A program made the position numbers and the translations under genes. The notes below the pieces were generated by a model that was given only the letters and a program-made list of their open reading frames with translations, searched no databases and had not been told where the DNA came from. Below are positions 54,989 through 63,087 of a DNA stretch of 64,000 nucleotides, piece by piece. The DNA is from Pseudomonadota bacterium. Its GTDB lineage: Bacteria; Pseudomonadota; Alphaproteobacteria; Rhizobiales; Xanthobacteraceae. The stretch covers positions 28,322 through 92,321 of the forward strand of contig JAFAGM010000140.1 of the NCBI GenBank assembly GCA_023422775.1, in the 5' to 3' direction. Each line of letters opens with the position of its first letter. Positions within the stretch are counted from its first letter, which is position 1.

Positions 54989-55089
54989 CCTCATGGTGAG
55001 GAGCGCGGAACGCGCGTCTCGAACCATGAGGCCCCGCTCGGGACACATCCTTCGAGACGCTTGCTGCGCAAGCTCCTCAGGATGAGGGG
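54989..55089. repeat. Palindromic repeat family B, copy 3
   Basis: About 100 bases with CCTCATGGTGAGGAGCGC, CGAACCATGAGGCCCCGC, CATCCTTCGAGACGC and CTCCTCAGGATGAGGGG, closely matching the copy at 34354. It lies between the convergent FNR and MFS genes. Confidence 0.87.
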
Positions 55090-55128
55090 ATGGTGTCGAG
55101 CCCAGGGGTGTTGCGCTGGCACTGGCTG

Positions 55129-56520
55129 TCATACGCGTTCCGGGCGCACGGCGAGGCGCAGGAAACTCATAAGGCTCCCAAGCGCGGCAAATCCGGCGCC
55201 GAGCGCCAGCGCGACGGTTGCGCCGTTGTGGCCGACGAGGGCAAAGCACAGCGCCGCGAGCGCTGCACCGATGGTTTGTCCCGTCAGGCGGGCGGTCGCG
55301 ACGATGCTGCTGGCGCCGCCGCTGCGATGCGGCGGCGCGCTCGACATCAGCGCCCGCAGGTTTGGCGTCTGGAAGAAGCCAAATCCGATACCGCAGATCA
55401 CGGTGCGCCAGACGATATTGGCAACGCTCGGGTCCGACGGGAGCGCCGCCAATAGCGCCATGCCGATCCCGAGCAGCACCAGGCCGAGGCCACCGAGAAT
55501 GCCGACCGGATAGCGGTCCGACAGCAGGCCCCCGATCGGCGCCATGATCGCCACCACCAGCGGCCAGGGCGTCATGAAGAAGCCGGTCTCGACCTGCGAC
55601 CGCTGCAGCACGTCCTCGAAGTAGAAGGGCAATGCGACGAACCCCAGTCCCTGCACGGCGAATGCGCAAACCGCCGTTGCCGCTGACAGCGCGAACATGG
55701 GGCGCTTGAACAGGTCGATCGGCAACATCGGCGCCGGGTGCTCCGCATGCCTGCGGGTCATCAGCCAGCCGAGCAGCAAGGCCGCGCCAAGTGCGAGGCC
55801 GACCAGGACAAGCGGGGCCTGATGCGCCGCGCCGCCGATACCGATGAAGAAGAGGCCGAGACAGCTCGCGGTCAGGGCAGCGCTCGGAAGATCGAACGCG
55901 TGCTTGGCGCGCGGCGTTTGCGGGAGGGTCTTCAGGCCGATCCAGATGGCAATGGCGCCGAAAGGAAGGTTGATCGCGAACAGCCACGGCCATGTTCCGA
56001 CCGAAAGGATCCCGGAGGCGATCGTCGGGCCGAGGGTGAACGCCGTTCCGACGACGAGCGCGTTGTGGCCAAACCCGCGGCCCAGCATGTGCGTCGGGTA
56101 GACGAAGCGGACCAGTGCCGCGTTGACGCTCATGATGCCGCTCGCGCCCAGGCCCTGCAGCGCCCGTGCCGCCGTCAGGCTGGGCAACGACCATGCGAGG
56201 GCGCAGCCGAGCGAGGCCAGCGTGAACAGCAGCAGGCCGCCGAGATAGACCCGCCGATGGCCGACGATTTCGCCGAGCGCGCCGAGCGGCAGCAGCGTCG
56301 CGACCAGGGCGATCTGGTAGATGTTGACGACCCAGACGACCTCGGCCGGGGTGACCTGAAGGTCGGCGGCAATGGCCGGCAGCGCGATGTTCGCGATCGC
56401 CGTATCCAGCGAGGCCATCGCCAGCGCCGTAAAGATCGCTGCGACCGCCCAGCGCCGGAGTTCAGGGGGCAGGCCGTCCATAGGGGCGGTCGATGGTCTT
56501 GAAGTTGCCTCTGCGGACAT
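55129..56520 (-). CDS. MFS transporter, DHA2 (EmrB/QacA-like) family
   Basis: A 463-residue membrane protein with about 14 hydrophobic helices. The first helix carries ASLDTAIANIALPAIA, the DHA2 motif D1 form. The loop GEIVGHRRVYLGG is the general MFS motif, and GFFQTPNLRALMSSAP is typical of drug:proton antiporters. Members export toxic organic compounds. The ATG at 56520 is chosen because the upstream frame has no family character. The gene stands alone, leftward, after the SsuB-like ATPase gene, separated from it by about 130 bases. Confidence 0.9.
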   Translation of the reverse strand: MSAEATSRPSTAPMDGLPPELRRWAVAAIFTALAMASLDTAIANIALPAIAADLQVTPAEVVWVVNIYQIALVATLLPLGALGEIVGHRRVYLGGLLLFTLASLGCALAWSLPSLTAARALQGLGASGIMSVNAALVRFVYPTHMLGRGFGHNALVVGTAFTLGPTIASGILSVGTWPWLFAINLPFGAIAIWIGLKTLPQTPRAKHAFDLPSAALTASCLGLFFIGIGGAAHQAPLVLVGLALGAALLLGWLMTRRHAEHPAPMLPIDLFKRPMFALSAATAVCAFAVQGLGFVALPFYFEDVLQRSQVETGFFMTPWPLVVAIMAPIGGLLSDRYPVGILGGLGLVLLGIGMALLAALPSDPSVANIVWRTVICGIGFGFFQTPNLRALMSSAPPHRSGGASSIVATARLTGQTIGAALAALCFALVGHNGATVALALGAGFAALGSLMSFLRLAVRPERV

Positions 56521-56652
56521 CCGGTCGGGCTCCACGCCATGGTGGGCGGATACGCCCTCCGCGGCGTGTACTACGGACGCGACACGAGCCACAGGTTCGC
56601 CGTTGCATGATGCGTATGCGAAGCAGTCCGGCGAAATTCCGGCTCGCGCAGG

Positions 56653-57432
56653 CTAAGCGTCTGCGCTCAATCCCAGCCGTGCATAGATTCGCCGCGCGTA
56701 GGCGCCGAATTCGTCAGTGGTCTTGATCGGCAAGGCTCGCGGGAACGGCAGTTCGATCGGGAAGTACTCCGCCATGCGGGCCGGGCCCGCCGTCAGCACC
56801 GCGCAGTGTGACGCCAGGAACACGGCTTCCTGGATGCTGTGCGTCACGAAAATGATGGTCTTGCCGCTTTCGCGCCAGATCCGCAGCATTTCGAGGTTCA
56901 TCTGTTCGCGGGTCAGCGCGTCGAGCGCGCCGAACGGCTCGTCCATCAGGATCAGGCTGGGATCGTGGATAAAGGCGCGGGCGATGGCGGTGCGCTGCTG
57001 CATGCCGCCGGACAATTGCTGGGGATATTTGTCCTCGTAGCCGGCGAGGCCGACGAGATTGAGCAGGTCGCGGGCGCGTGCGCGGGCTGCCTTCATCGGC
57101 AGGCCGACGATTTCGGCCGGCAACAGCACGTTGTCGAGAATGGTCCTCCATTTCAGCAGCAGCGCCTGCTGGAATACCATGCCGATATCGCGCGAGGGAT
57201 CGAACGGTGTCCTCGCGTTGCCGATCCTGATGGTGCCGCCGTCGGCCTCGTGCAGTCCGGCCAGTACCTTCAGCACCGTGGTCTTGCCGCAGCCGGATGG
57301 GCCGACCAGCGAAACCAGTTCCCCCTCCCGCACGTCCATGGTCACGTCGGAGACCGCAAGAAACTCCGCTCCCCTGGACCGGTAGACCTTGCGGACGTTG
57401 CGCAGGCTGATGAAAGGCTCGTCCGCCGTCAT
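56653..57432 (-). CDS. ABC transporter ATP-binding protein, nitrate/sulfonate/taurine type
   Basis: A 259-residue ATPase of the SsuB/TauB group. It has Walker A GPSGCGKT, Q-loop MVFQQALLLKW, signature LSGGMQQR, Walker B LILMDEPFGALD and switch VTHSIQEAV. Its ATG overlaps the stop of the DapA-like gene. It should work with the permease at 60360 and the binding protein encoded divergently at 61962. Confidence 0.93.
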   Translation of the reverse strand: MTADEPFISLRNVRKVYRSRGAEFLAVSDVTMDVREGELVSLVGPSGCGKTTVLKVLAGLHEADGGTIRIGNARTPFDPSRDIGMVFQQALLLKWRTILDNVLLPAEIVGLPMKAARARARDLLNLVGLAGYEDKYPQQLSGGMQQRTAIARAFIHDPSLILMDEPFGALDALTREQMNLEMLRIWRESGKTIIFVTHSIQEAVFLASHCAVLTAGPARMAEYFPIELPFPRALPIKTTDEFGAYARRIYARLGLSADA

Positions 57433-58484
57433 GCCAGCCAATTCTGCAGGTTTGCCTTCACGAAGGCGTCGTCGGAGAGGTCGGCATGCTCGCGGCAGAC
57501 GCGGTCGATCTCGCCGATCTGGCCGGGGCTGAGGCCCTCCGCGGGATCGAGGCACCAGAGCCCCTGCATCAGCCCCTGCCGCCGCAGGATTTCGTGGCAG
57601 CCGGCGATGCAGCCATGGAAATTGTTGGCGACATCGAAGAAGGCGCTGTTGCAATCGGTGACGCGGGCGTCGAGCGCCAAAAGGTCTGCCGGCAGAGTGT
57701 CCTTGCCGCGCACCGCCTTGCACATCTCGAACTGCCTGATCGCGGTTGCGGTCCATACCGACCAGTGTCCGAGCAGGCCGCCCTTGAAATAGGCTCGGGT
57801 GGTGATGCCCTTGTCGCGCAGGTCGAACGGCAGCATGAGATCGAGCAGGATGTGATCGTCGTTACCCGTGTAGAGCGCGACGCGATCGAGCGCGCCTGCT
57901 GCTGCCGCCCCGCGCAGCACGTCCAGTGTCCGGTAGCGGTTGAAAGGTGCGATCTTGATGGCGATGACGTTATCGATGGAAGCGAAGCGGCGCCAGAAAT
58001 CGGAGCTGAGGATGACGCCGCCGACCGCGGGCTGCAGGTAGAAGCCGACCAGCGGAATTTCGCGCGCGACCGCTTCGCAATGCGCGATGATCTCGTCTTC
58101 GGATGCCGATTTCATCGCGGCGAGACTGAGCAGGCCGGCGTGATAGCCGATGCCACGCGCGGTCTGCGCTTCTGCAATCGCCTGTCGGGTCGGGCCCGCC
58201 AGTCCCGCTACCATCGCGACCGGGCGCCTGGTCCAGGAGGCCGCTGTCTCCGCCGCCAGTTCCAGTACCGGCCGGTACATGCCGACGTCGCGGATCGCGA
58301 ATTGCGTCGTGTGCACGCCGACGGCCAGCCCACCGGCACCGGCGTCGAGGTAATAGCGTGTCAGTGCCCGCTGATGCCTGCCATCGAGCCTGCGGTCGGC
58401 GTCGAGGGCCAGCGGATGCGCCGGGAGCACGGTGCCGTCGGCGATCAGCTTGCGGATCTCGGCCTTGATTTCGCTATGATGCAT
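57429..58484 (-). CDS. Dihydrodipicolinate synthase (DapA)-family lyase
   Basis: 351 residues with a DapA/NAL-type aldolase barrel pattern. DAGAGGLAVGVHTTQF corresponds to the substrate loop, IGYHAGLLSL follows, and a candidate Schiff-base Lys stands in VIAIKIAPFNRYRT. Long variants like this act as aldolases or hydrolases on diverse keto acids, and the natural substrate is unknown. It is not the lysine-biosynthetic DapA, given its length and operon. It sits between a GNAT gene (11 bases upstream) and the ABC ATPase gene. Confidence 0.85.
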   Translation of the reverse strand: MHHSEIKAEIRKLIADGTVLPAHPLALDADRRLDGRHQRALTRYYLDAGAGGLAVGVHTTQFAIRDVGMYRPVLELAAETAASWTRRPVAMVAGLAGPTRQAIAEAQTARGIGYHAGLLSLAAMKSASEDEIIAHCEAVAREIPLVGFYLQPAVGGVILSSDFWRRFASIDNVIAIKIAPFNRYRTLDVLRGAAAAGALDRVALYTGNDDHILLDLMLPFDLRDKGITTRAYFKGGLLGHWSVWTATAIRQFEMCKAVRGKDTLPADLLALDARVTDCNSAFFDVANNFHGCIAGCHEILRRQGLMQGLWCLDPAEGLSPGQIGEIDRVCREHADLSDDAFVKANLQNWLA

Positions 58485-58495
58485 GAGCGCTGTTC

Positions 58496-59320
58496 CTATC
58501 CAAATTCCGGTCCGGCGACGGCAAACGGCAGTTGCGCGGGCGAGGCGGTGAGGGGACCAAAGCGCATGCGCTGAAAGGGCCGTTCGATATTCCAGCCCGA
58601 GCGGACGAGGCCGTCCAGGAATTCGTCTTGGGCGTGAACGGCATCGATCAGCCAGGGCCCGTCTTCGGATCTGACAATGGCGTCCACCAGTCCCAATGCC
58701 TGATCGGCGTTTTCGGCAAGCAGGGGGCCGATGTGCCGCGCGGTGCGTCCATCGCGGATCAGGACGGCTGCCCCAGCGCTGGACACGATGCGGGAGCCTG
58801 AGCGAACGCTGAATTCCGACAACAATGAACTGCGATCGAATCCCATGGCGCTGGCGTCGCATGCGATCAACGTCTCGAGGCCGCAGGCGGATAGCGGTCG
58901 TGCAGCCTTGGTTCCTGACGGCTTTTCCAGCCGCAACCGTCGCAATTGCAACGTCGGGCCGAAGCCGAGCGGACCATAGACGGTTGCGCCAGCCGGTGTG
59001 GCGTCGAGCCACGTCGTCAGGCCGCGCTGCTTCGCCGCAGTGAGGCAGGCATCGACGAGTTTTGTTGCAATGCCCCGGCGGCGAAAGTCTGGGGTGACGA
59101 GCACCATGCTAATCCAGGCATTGCCGCCCGAGTAGGGCAGCAGCGCCGCAGTCGCCACCAATCTGGCGCTGTCTCGCATGCCGAACACGACACCCTTGCT
59201 CAGGAAGAACCGCCAGTCGGCCACGTTCTGGTTCCAGCCCGCTTCGGCGGACAGCGCAAGGGCGGCCTGCGCATCACCAATGCCGAGTTCGACGATGTCG
59301 ATGTTCTCAGTATCGGCCAT
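58496..59320 (-). CDS. GNAT family N-acetyltransferase
   Basis: A 274-residue protein with an N-terminal GNAT domain. The acetyl-CoA pyrophosphate loop is VTPDFRRRGIATKLV, preceded by the strand AWISMVLV. The C-terminal half (about 140-274) resembles a second, degenerate GNAT-like domain. The substrate is unknown. Its start overlaps the end of the epimerase gene by 14 bases, a strong sign of coupling within the ABC operon. Confidence 0.85.
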   Translation of the reverse strand: MADTENIDIVELGIGDAQAALALSAEAGWNQNVADWRFFLSKGVVFGMRDSARLVATAALLPYSGGNAWISMVLVTPDFRRRGIATKLVDACLTAAKQRGLTTWLDATPAGATVYGPLGFGPTLQLRRLRLEKPSGTKAARPLSACGLETLIACDASAMGFDRSSLLSEFSVRSGSRIVSSAGAAVLIRDGRTARHIGPLLAENADQALGLVDAIVRSEDGPWLIDAVHAQDEFLDGLVRSGWNIERPFQRMRFGPLTASPAQLPFAVAGPEFG

Positions 59321-60344
59321 CGCGCACCTCGTATTTGGTTGGTTTGCCGAGGCTCGGCATCGATCGCGCCACCCAGTCGGCGGTCCAACTCACCAACTGC
59401 TCGGTGTCGACGATCGGCAGGCCGAACAGTTTCACCGCCTGAGACGTGTTGGTTAGCCAGGCCGTGGGCTCTTCCTCGCCGGTGATGATGGGGGCGCGGC
59501 CGAATCGCCGGCCGAATTTTGCTGCGAGATCGCGCACGGCCAGGATCTCGTGGCCGCTGACATTGATCGGCGAGGTCGGCGTCCGGCAATGCGCGAGACA
59601 ACGCAGCGCCTGCGAGGACGCATCGCCCTGCCAGATGAAATTGACGTGGCCGAGGCTGACGTCGATCGGCTGGCCCTGCAGGACCTTGCTGGCGATGTCG
59701 TGCAGCACGCCATAGCGCATGTCGATCGCGTAGTTGAGCCGGAACAGCCGTCCGGGTGTCGAATGCTTTCTCGAAAAGTACTCGAACATGCGCTCGCGAC
59801 CGACGCAGGATTGCGCGTATTCGCCGGGCGGATTAGGCGTCATGTCCTCGTCCGACCCCCTGCCGCTGACAGGCACGAAGGGATAGACGCAGCCGGTCGA
59901 GAACGCGACGATGCGCGAACCGGCAAAGGCCTGCGCGACCAGGGCAGGGACGTGCGCATTCATCGCCCAGGTCAGCGAGGGATCGCCCTCGGCGCCGAAC
60001 TTGCGTCCGGCCATGAAAACGATGTTCGGAATTTTCGGCAACGCCTTGATGGCGGCTTCGTCGAGCAGGTCGCAGTTGATCGTTTCGACGCCGCGCCCTT
60101 GCAGCCAATCCTTCACGCCGGCATCGCTGAATCGGGCGACGCCGATGATCCTGCGATCCGGCGCGGCGGCTTTCGCGAGGCCCGCCAACGTCGGTCCCAT
60201 CTTGCCGGCAACGCCAAGGACCATGATGTCGCCATCGACCTTGCTGATATCGTCGATCAGAGCCTGGCTCGGGCGGCAAAGCAATTCATCGAGCGCTGTG
60301 ATGTCGGCAATCGTTGCGGGCAGGCTGTCGCTGGTCAGCAGCAT
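59307..60344 (-). CDS. NAD-dependent epimerase/dehydratase family protein
   Basis: A 345-residue extended-SDR protein. The nucleotide loop LGVAGKMGPTLAG comes after a short N-terminal extension. VAFSTGCVYPF carries the Ser/Thr region and GEYAQSCVGRERM is the YxxxK-like site, which here reads Y-A-Q-S-C and lacks the usual Lys four residues after Tyr. The pattern HVNFIWQGDAS is typical of the family. AAGGAAAC precedes the ATG at 60344. It probably acts on a sugar or polyol derivative, but the missing Lys makes standard chemistry uncertain. Confidence 0.83.
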   Translation of the reverse strand: MLLTSDSLPATIADITALDELLCRPSQALIDDISKVDGDIMVLGVAGKMGPTLAGLAKAAAPDRRIIGVARFSDAGVKDWLQGRGVETINCDLLDEAAIKALPKIPNIVFMAGRKFGAEGDPSLTWAMNAHVPALVAQAFAGSRIVAFSTGCVYPFVPVSGRGSDEDMTPNPPGEYAQSCVGRERMFEYFSRKHSTPGRLFRLNYAIDMRYGVLHDIASKVLQGQPIDVSLGHVNFIWQGDASSQALRCLAHCRTPTSPINVSGHEILAVRDLAAKFGRRFGRAPIITGEEEPTAWLTNTSQAVKLFGLPIVDTEQLVSWTADWVARSMPSLGKPTKYEVRDGRY

Positions 60345-60359
60345 GTTTCCTTTCCTTCT

Positions 60360-61133
60360 TTACTGCAACCGGATGTCGCGGACGACGAACATCCGCTCGA
60401 GGCCAAGCACGAGGCCGTACAGTGCAACGCCCAGCAATGTCAGCAGCACGACGGCCATCACCATCGCCGGGGTGTCGAGCGAGGACTGCACCTGGATCAT
60501 GAGATAACCGAGCCCCCGCTCGGAGGCGATGAACTCGCCGACGATCGCGCCGGCGACCGCCAGAATGGCGCCGACCTTCATTCCGGAAAACACGTAAGGC
60601 AGCGCGCCCGGCAACTGGATTTTCCGGAACAGCGTCCAGCGCGAGCCGCGCAGCGATTTGACGAGATCCAGCAGATCCGGCTCAACCTCGCTCAATCCGC
60701 GCGCCGTCGTCAGCAGGATCGGAAAGAAGCAGATCGAAAATGCGATCAGAATGTTCGGGAAGATGCCGTAGGAGAACCAGACGATGAACAGCGGGCCGAG
60801 CGCCACTTTCGGAATCATGTTCAGCGTCACGAACAGCGGCAGCAGCAGCAGGCTGACGAGCGGCGACCAGGAGAAGATCACGGCCAGCATGACGCCGACA
60901 AACGCGCCAAGGGCAAAGCCACCGAGGATTTCGGCGGCTGTCACCGCGAGATTGGAAAGCCAGGCGTAGTTGGGCGACCCCAGCGTCGCTATGGTCGCGA
61001 GCGGCGAGGGCAGGATGAACTTCGGTACCTGGAAGGCGTCGACCAGGACCTGCCAGAGCACGATCACGGCGAGATGCACGATCAAGATGATCGCCGCAGA
61101 CTTCATCGATCGCCCGTCACCGCTGAACACCAT
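60360..61133 (-). CDS. ABC transporter permease, nitrate/sulfonate/taurine type
   Basis: A permease of about 257 residues with six hydrophobic helices. It starts SAAIILIVHLAVIVLWQVLV and has the EAA loop LLDLVKSLRGSRWTLFRKIQLPGALPYVF. The start could be the ATG at 61133, with GGAG close upstream, or at 61106. It is the first gene of the leftward operon permease, epimerase, GNAT, DapA-like, ATPase. A perfect palindrome lies about 65 bases upstream. Confidence 0.9.
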   Translation of the reverse strand: MVFSGDGRSMKSAAIILIVHLAVIVLWQVLVDAFQVPKFILPSPLATIATLGSPNYAWLSNLAVTAAEILGGFALGAFVGVMLAVIFSWSPLVSLLLLPLFVTLNMIPKVALGPLFIVWFSYGIFPNILIAFSICFFPILLTTARGLSEVEPDLLDLVKSLRGSRWTLFRKIQLPGALPYVFSGMKVGAILAVAGAIVGEFIASERGLGYLMIQVQSSLDTPAMVMAVVLLTLLGVALYGLVLGLERMFVVRDIRLQ

Positions 61134-61197
61134 ACGCTCCTTATCGACGTGCGCCGGCCCTTCGCGCCGCAGCAATCTAGCGCTGCTTTCCGCAGCA

Positions 61198-61215
61198 ATC
61201 AACCATATGGTTGAT
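61198..61215. promoter_or_regulatory. TetR-type operator palindrome T1, upstream of permease operon
   Basis: A perfect 18-base palindrome, ATCAACCATATGGTTGAT, just downstream of the TetR gene and upstream of the permease start. Its core CAACCAnAT(G/A)GTTG is shared with the element at 61866. Confidence 0.78.
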
Positions 61216-61862
61216 TAAGGTCGCAGCGAATGCATTACCAGATCGACGACGTGCTTGCGGCGGGCTTGCCTGGCGGCCGGGCCGGACAGGTCCTTGCCGA
61301 AGATCGCCGACAGGGTCGGCGTGTTCGAAAAGTAGAAGTAGCTGAGCCCTGCAATCGAGATGTAGAGGTGTACCGGGTTGATGCCTTTGCGGAATATGCC
61401 GGCCTTCACGCCCTGGCCGAGGATGGTCGAAACCAGGTTGACCAGCGGCGAGTGCATCGCCTCCAGTTTTCGCGAGCCGCGTACGTGCCGGGCGCCGCTA
61501 CGGTTTTCGTCGTTCAGCAGCACGATGAAGTCGGGGTGCGCGGCGAGGTGATCGAAGGAACTTTCGATCAGCTTCCTGATCGCCTTTTCGGGCGGCAATC
61601 CTTCGAGATTGAGCTCGCGCTCCTTGGCGCGGATCTCCTCATAGACCCATTCGAGCACCGCCAGATACAGCGCGTCCTTGTCGCCGAAGTAATGATAGAC
61701 GAGTTGCTTGTTGACGCCTGCACGCGCGGCGATCTCGTCGACCCGGGCACCGGCGAGGCCGCTGCTGGCGAATTCGCGCCGCGCCGCCGTCAACAGTTTC
61801 CTGCGGGTCGCAGCCGGATCGCGCCGCCGCGGCTTTATGTCGTCAGATCGTTTTTTAGGCAT
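61215..61862 (-). CDS. TetR family transcriptional regulator
   Basis: A 215-residue regulator. The N-terminal helix-turn-helix reads GARVDEIAARAGVNKQLVYHYF, a canonical TetR recognition unit. The C-terminal ligand domain resembles the YcdC/RutR-type group, and RutR binds palindromes of similar TGACCAnnTGGTCA form. The ATG at 61862 follows the family start pattern. Palindromes with the same core lie at both ends of the gene, one before the permease operon and one between this gene and the divergent binding protein. It therefore probably represses both transcription units and itself. Confidence 0.9.
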   Translation of the reverse strand: MPKKRSDDIKPRRRDPAATRRKLLTAARREFASSGLAGARVDEIAARAGVNKQLVYHYFGDKDALYLAVLEWVYEEIRAKERELNLEGLPPEKAIRKLIESSFDHLAAHPDFIVLLNDENRSGARHVRGSRKLEAMHSPLVNLVSTILGQGVKAGIFRKGINPVHLYISIAGLSYFYFSNTPTLSAIFGKDLSGPAARQARRKHVVDLVMHSLRP

Positions 61863-61865
61863 TTC

Positions 61866-61880
61866 CAACCAAATAGTTGA
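61866..61880. promoter_or_regulatory. TetR-type operator T2, between tetR and binding-protein gene
   Basis: The sequence CAACCAAATAGTTGA matches T1 with small differences and lies four bases upstream of the TetR start codon, in the divergent region before the binding-protein gene at 61962. It suits autorepression. Confidence 0.7.
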
Positions 61881-61961
61881 CAAGTCGTCCCGGCCCTTGT
61901 TGCATTGGTAGCGGCACGGACGGGCGGCGACAAGGTCGGTTGCAGACGAGGGAGGGTTGCA

Positions 61962-62966
61962 ATGAAGGGATTACGAATTGCGGGATTGGCGCTTGCGCTT
62001 GCGATGCCGGCGGTTCCCTGCGCGGCCGCTGAGTCGGTCAACCTGATCCTGAACTGGACGCCGACGGCGGATCACTCGCCTTTCTATTACGCCAAGTCGC
62101 AAGGCTGGTACACGAAAGCCGGCATCGACCTGACGATCGAGGTCGGCAAGGGATCCGGCGTCTCGTCGCTGAAGGTCGGCTCCGGCGGCTCGCCGTTCGG
62201 AATAGCCGATCTCGCGACCATGCTGGTGGCGAAGAGCAAGGGCGCCGACGTGGTCGCGCTGATGAGCATCTACGCCAATACCGGGCAGACCTTCTACTGG
62301 CTGAAGAGCTACGGCGTGAACGGGCCGAAGGATTTCCCGAACCACAAGATCGGCAATCCCCCGGGCGATGCCTCGCGCGTGATGTGGCCGGCCTTTGCCA
62401 AGGCCGCCGGCATTGCGCCCGACTCGGTAAGCTTCGTCAATGTCGGCCCGACCGCCAAGATCGCGGCGCTGAAGAGCCACACCGTCGATATCATCAGCGA
62501 TTTCTACAATGAGCACGATCTCAAGGCGATCGAGTTCGGATCTGATCTGGGCTACGTCAACTGGAAAGACATCGGGCTGAACCCCTATGGCAATTCGCTG
62601 ATCGTCAACGGCGCTTTCCTTGCGAAGAACCCGAAGCTGGTCGAGGACTTCGTCAAGATCAGCCAGAAGGCCTACGCCGCCTGCGTTGCCGACGCCGAGC
62701 CTTGCCTCAAGGCTTTGCTCGACCAGGCCTCCGGTCTCGACAAGCAAAACCAGCAGCGGCAGTGGGAGCGTATCAAGTTCCTGATGACGGACGAGTTCAC
62801 CACGACAAAGGCGCTGGGCTGGATCGATGCCGAGCGGATGAAGAAAGACTACGAGCTGGTGCAGACGTATCTCGGCATGGAGAAGCCGTTCGACGTGAAC
62901 ACGGCGTTTTCGACCAAGATGCTGGATGCGAACGTGAAGATGGATGCCAGCAAGGTGAGGAAGTAG
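61962..62966 (+). CDS. ABC transporter substrate-binding protein, NMT1/THI5-like
   Basis: A 334-residue periplasmic protein with a Sec signal (KGLRIAGLALALAMPAVPCAAA). The mature start NLILNWTPTADHSPFYYAKS is typical of NMT1/THI5-like binding proteins (ThiY, RibY and pyrimidine-precursor or sulfonate binders). GAGGGAGGG precedes the ATG at 61962. It is divergent from the TetR gene and lacks its own permease, so it should serve the permease and ATPase of the leftward operon. The ligand might be a small N-heterocycle, judging from the family and the RutR-like regulator; this is a weak inference. Confidence 0.9.
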   Translation: MKGLRIAGLALALAMPAVPCAAAESVNLILNWTPTADHSPFYYAKSQGWYTKAGIDLTIEVGKGSGVSSLKVGSGGSPFGIADLATMLVAKSKGADVVALMSIYANTGQTFYWLKSYGVNGPKDFPNHKIGNPPGDASRVMWPAFAKAAGIAPDSVSFVNVGPTAKIAALKSHTVDIISDFYNEHDLKAIEFGSDLGYVNWKDIGLNPYGNSLIVNGAFLAKNPKLVEDFVKISQKAYAACVADAEPCLKALLDQASGLDKQNQQRQWERIKFLMTDEFTTTKALGWIDAERMKKDYELVQTYLGMEKPFDVNTAFSTKMLDANVKMDASKVRK

Positions 62967-62985
62967 TCTGGCGAGCTCTCTCGAC

Positions 62986-63069
62986 CGTCATTGCGAGCGC
63001 AGCGAAGCAATCCATCTCACCGCTTGCGGAGACATGAATTGCTTCGTCGCTACGCTCCTCGCAATGACG
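62986..63069. repeat. Palindromic repeat family A, copy 3
   Basis: The third copy of the 84-base element (CGTCATTGCGAGCGCAGCG at the left end, CTACGCTCCTCGCAATGACG at the right), between the convergent binding-protein genes. It may help end transcription. Confidence 0.88.
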
Positions 63070-63087
63070 GGGTAAGGGCGGTGGAGT

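Noticed and set aside
57429..58484. Assignment as lysine-biosynthetic dapA
   Set aside because: The protein is about 60 residues longer than DapA and lies in an ABC-transport operon.
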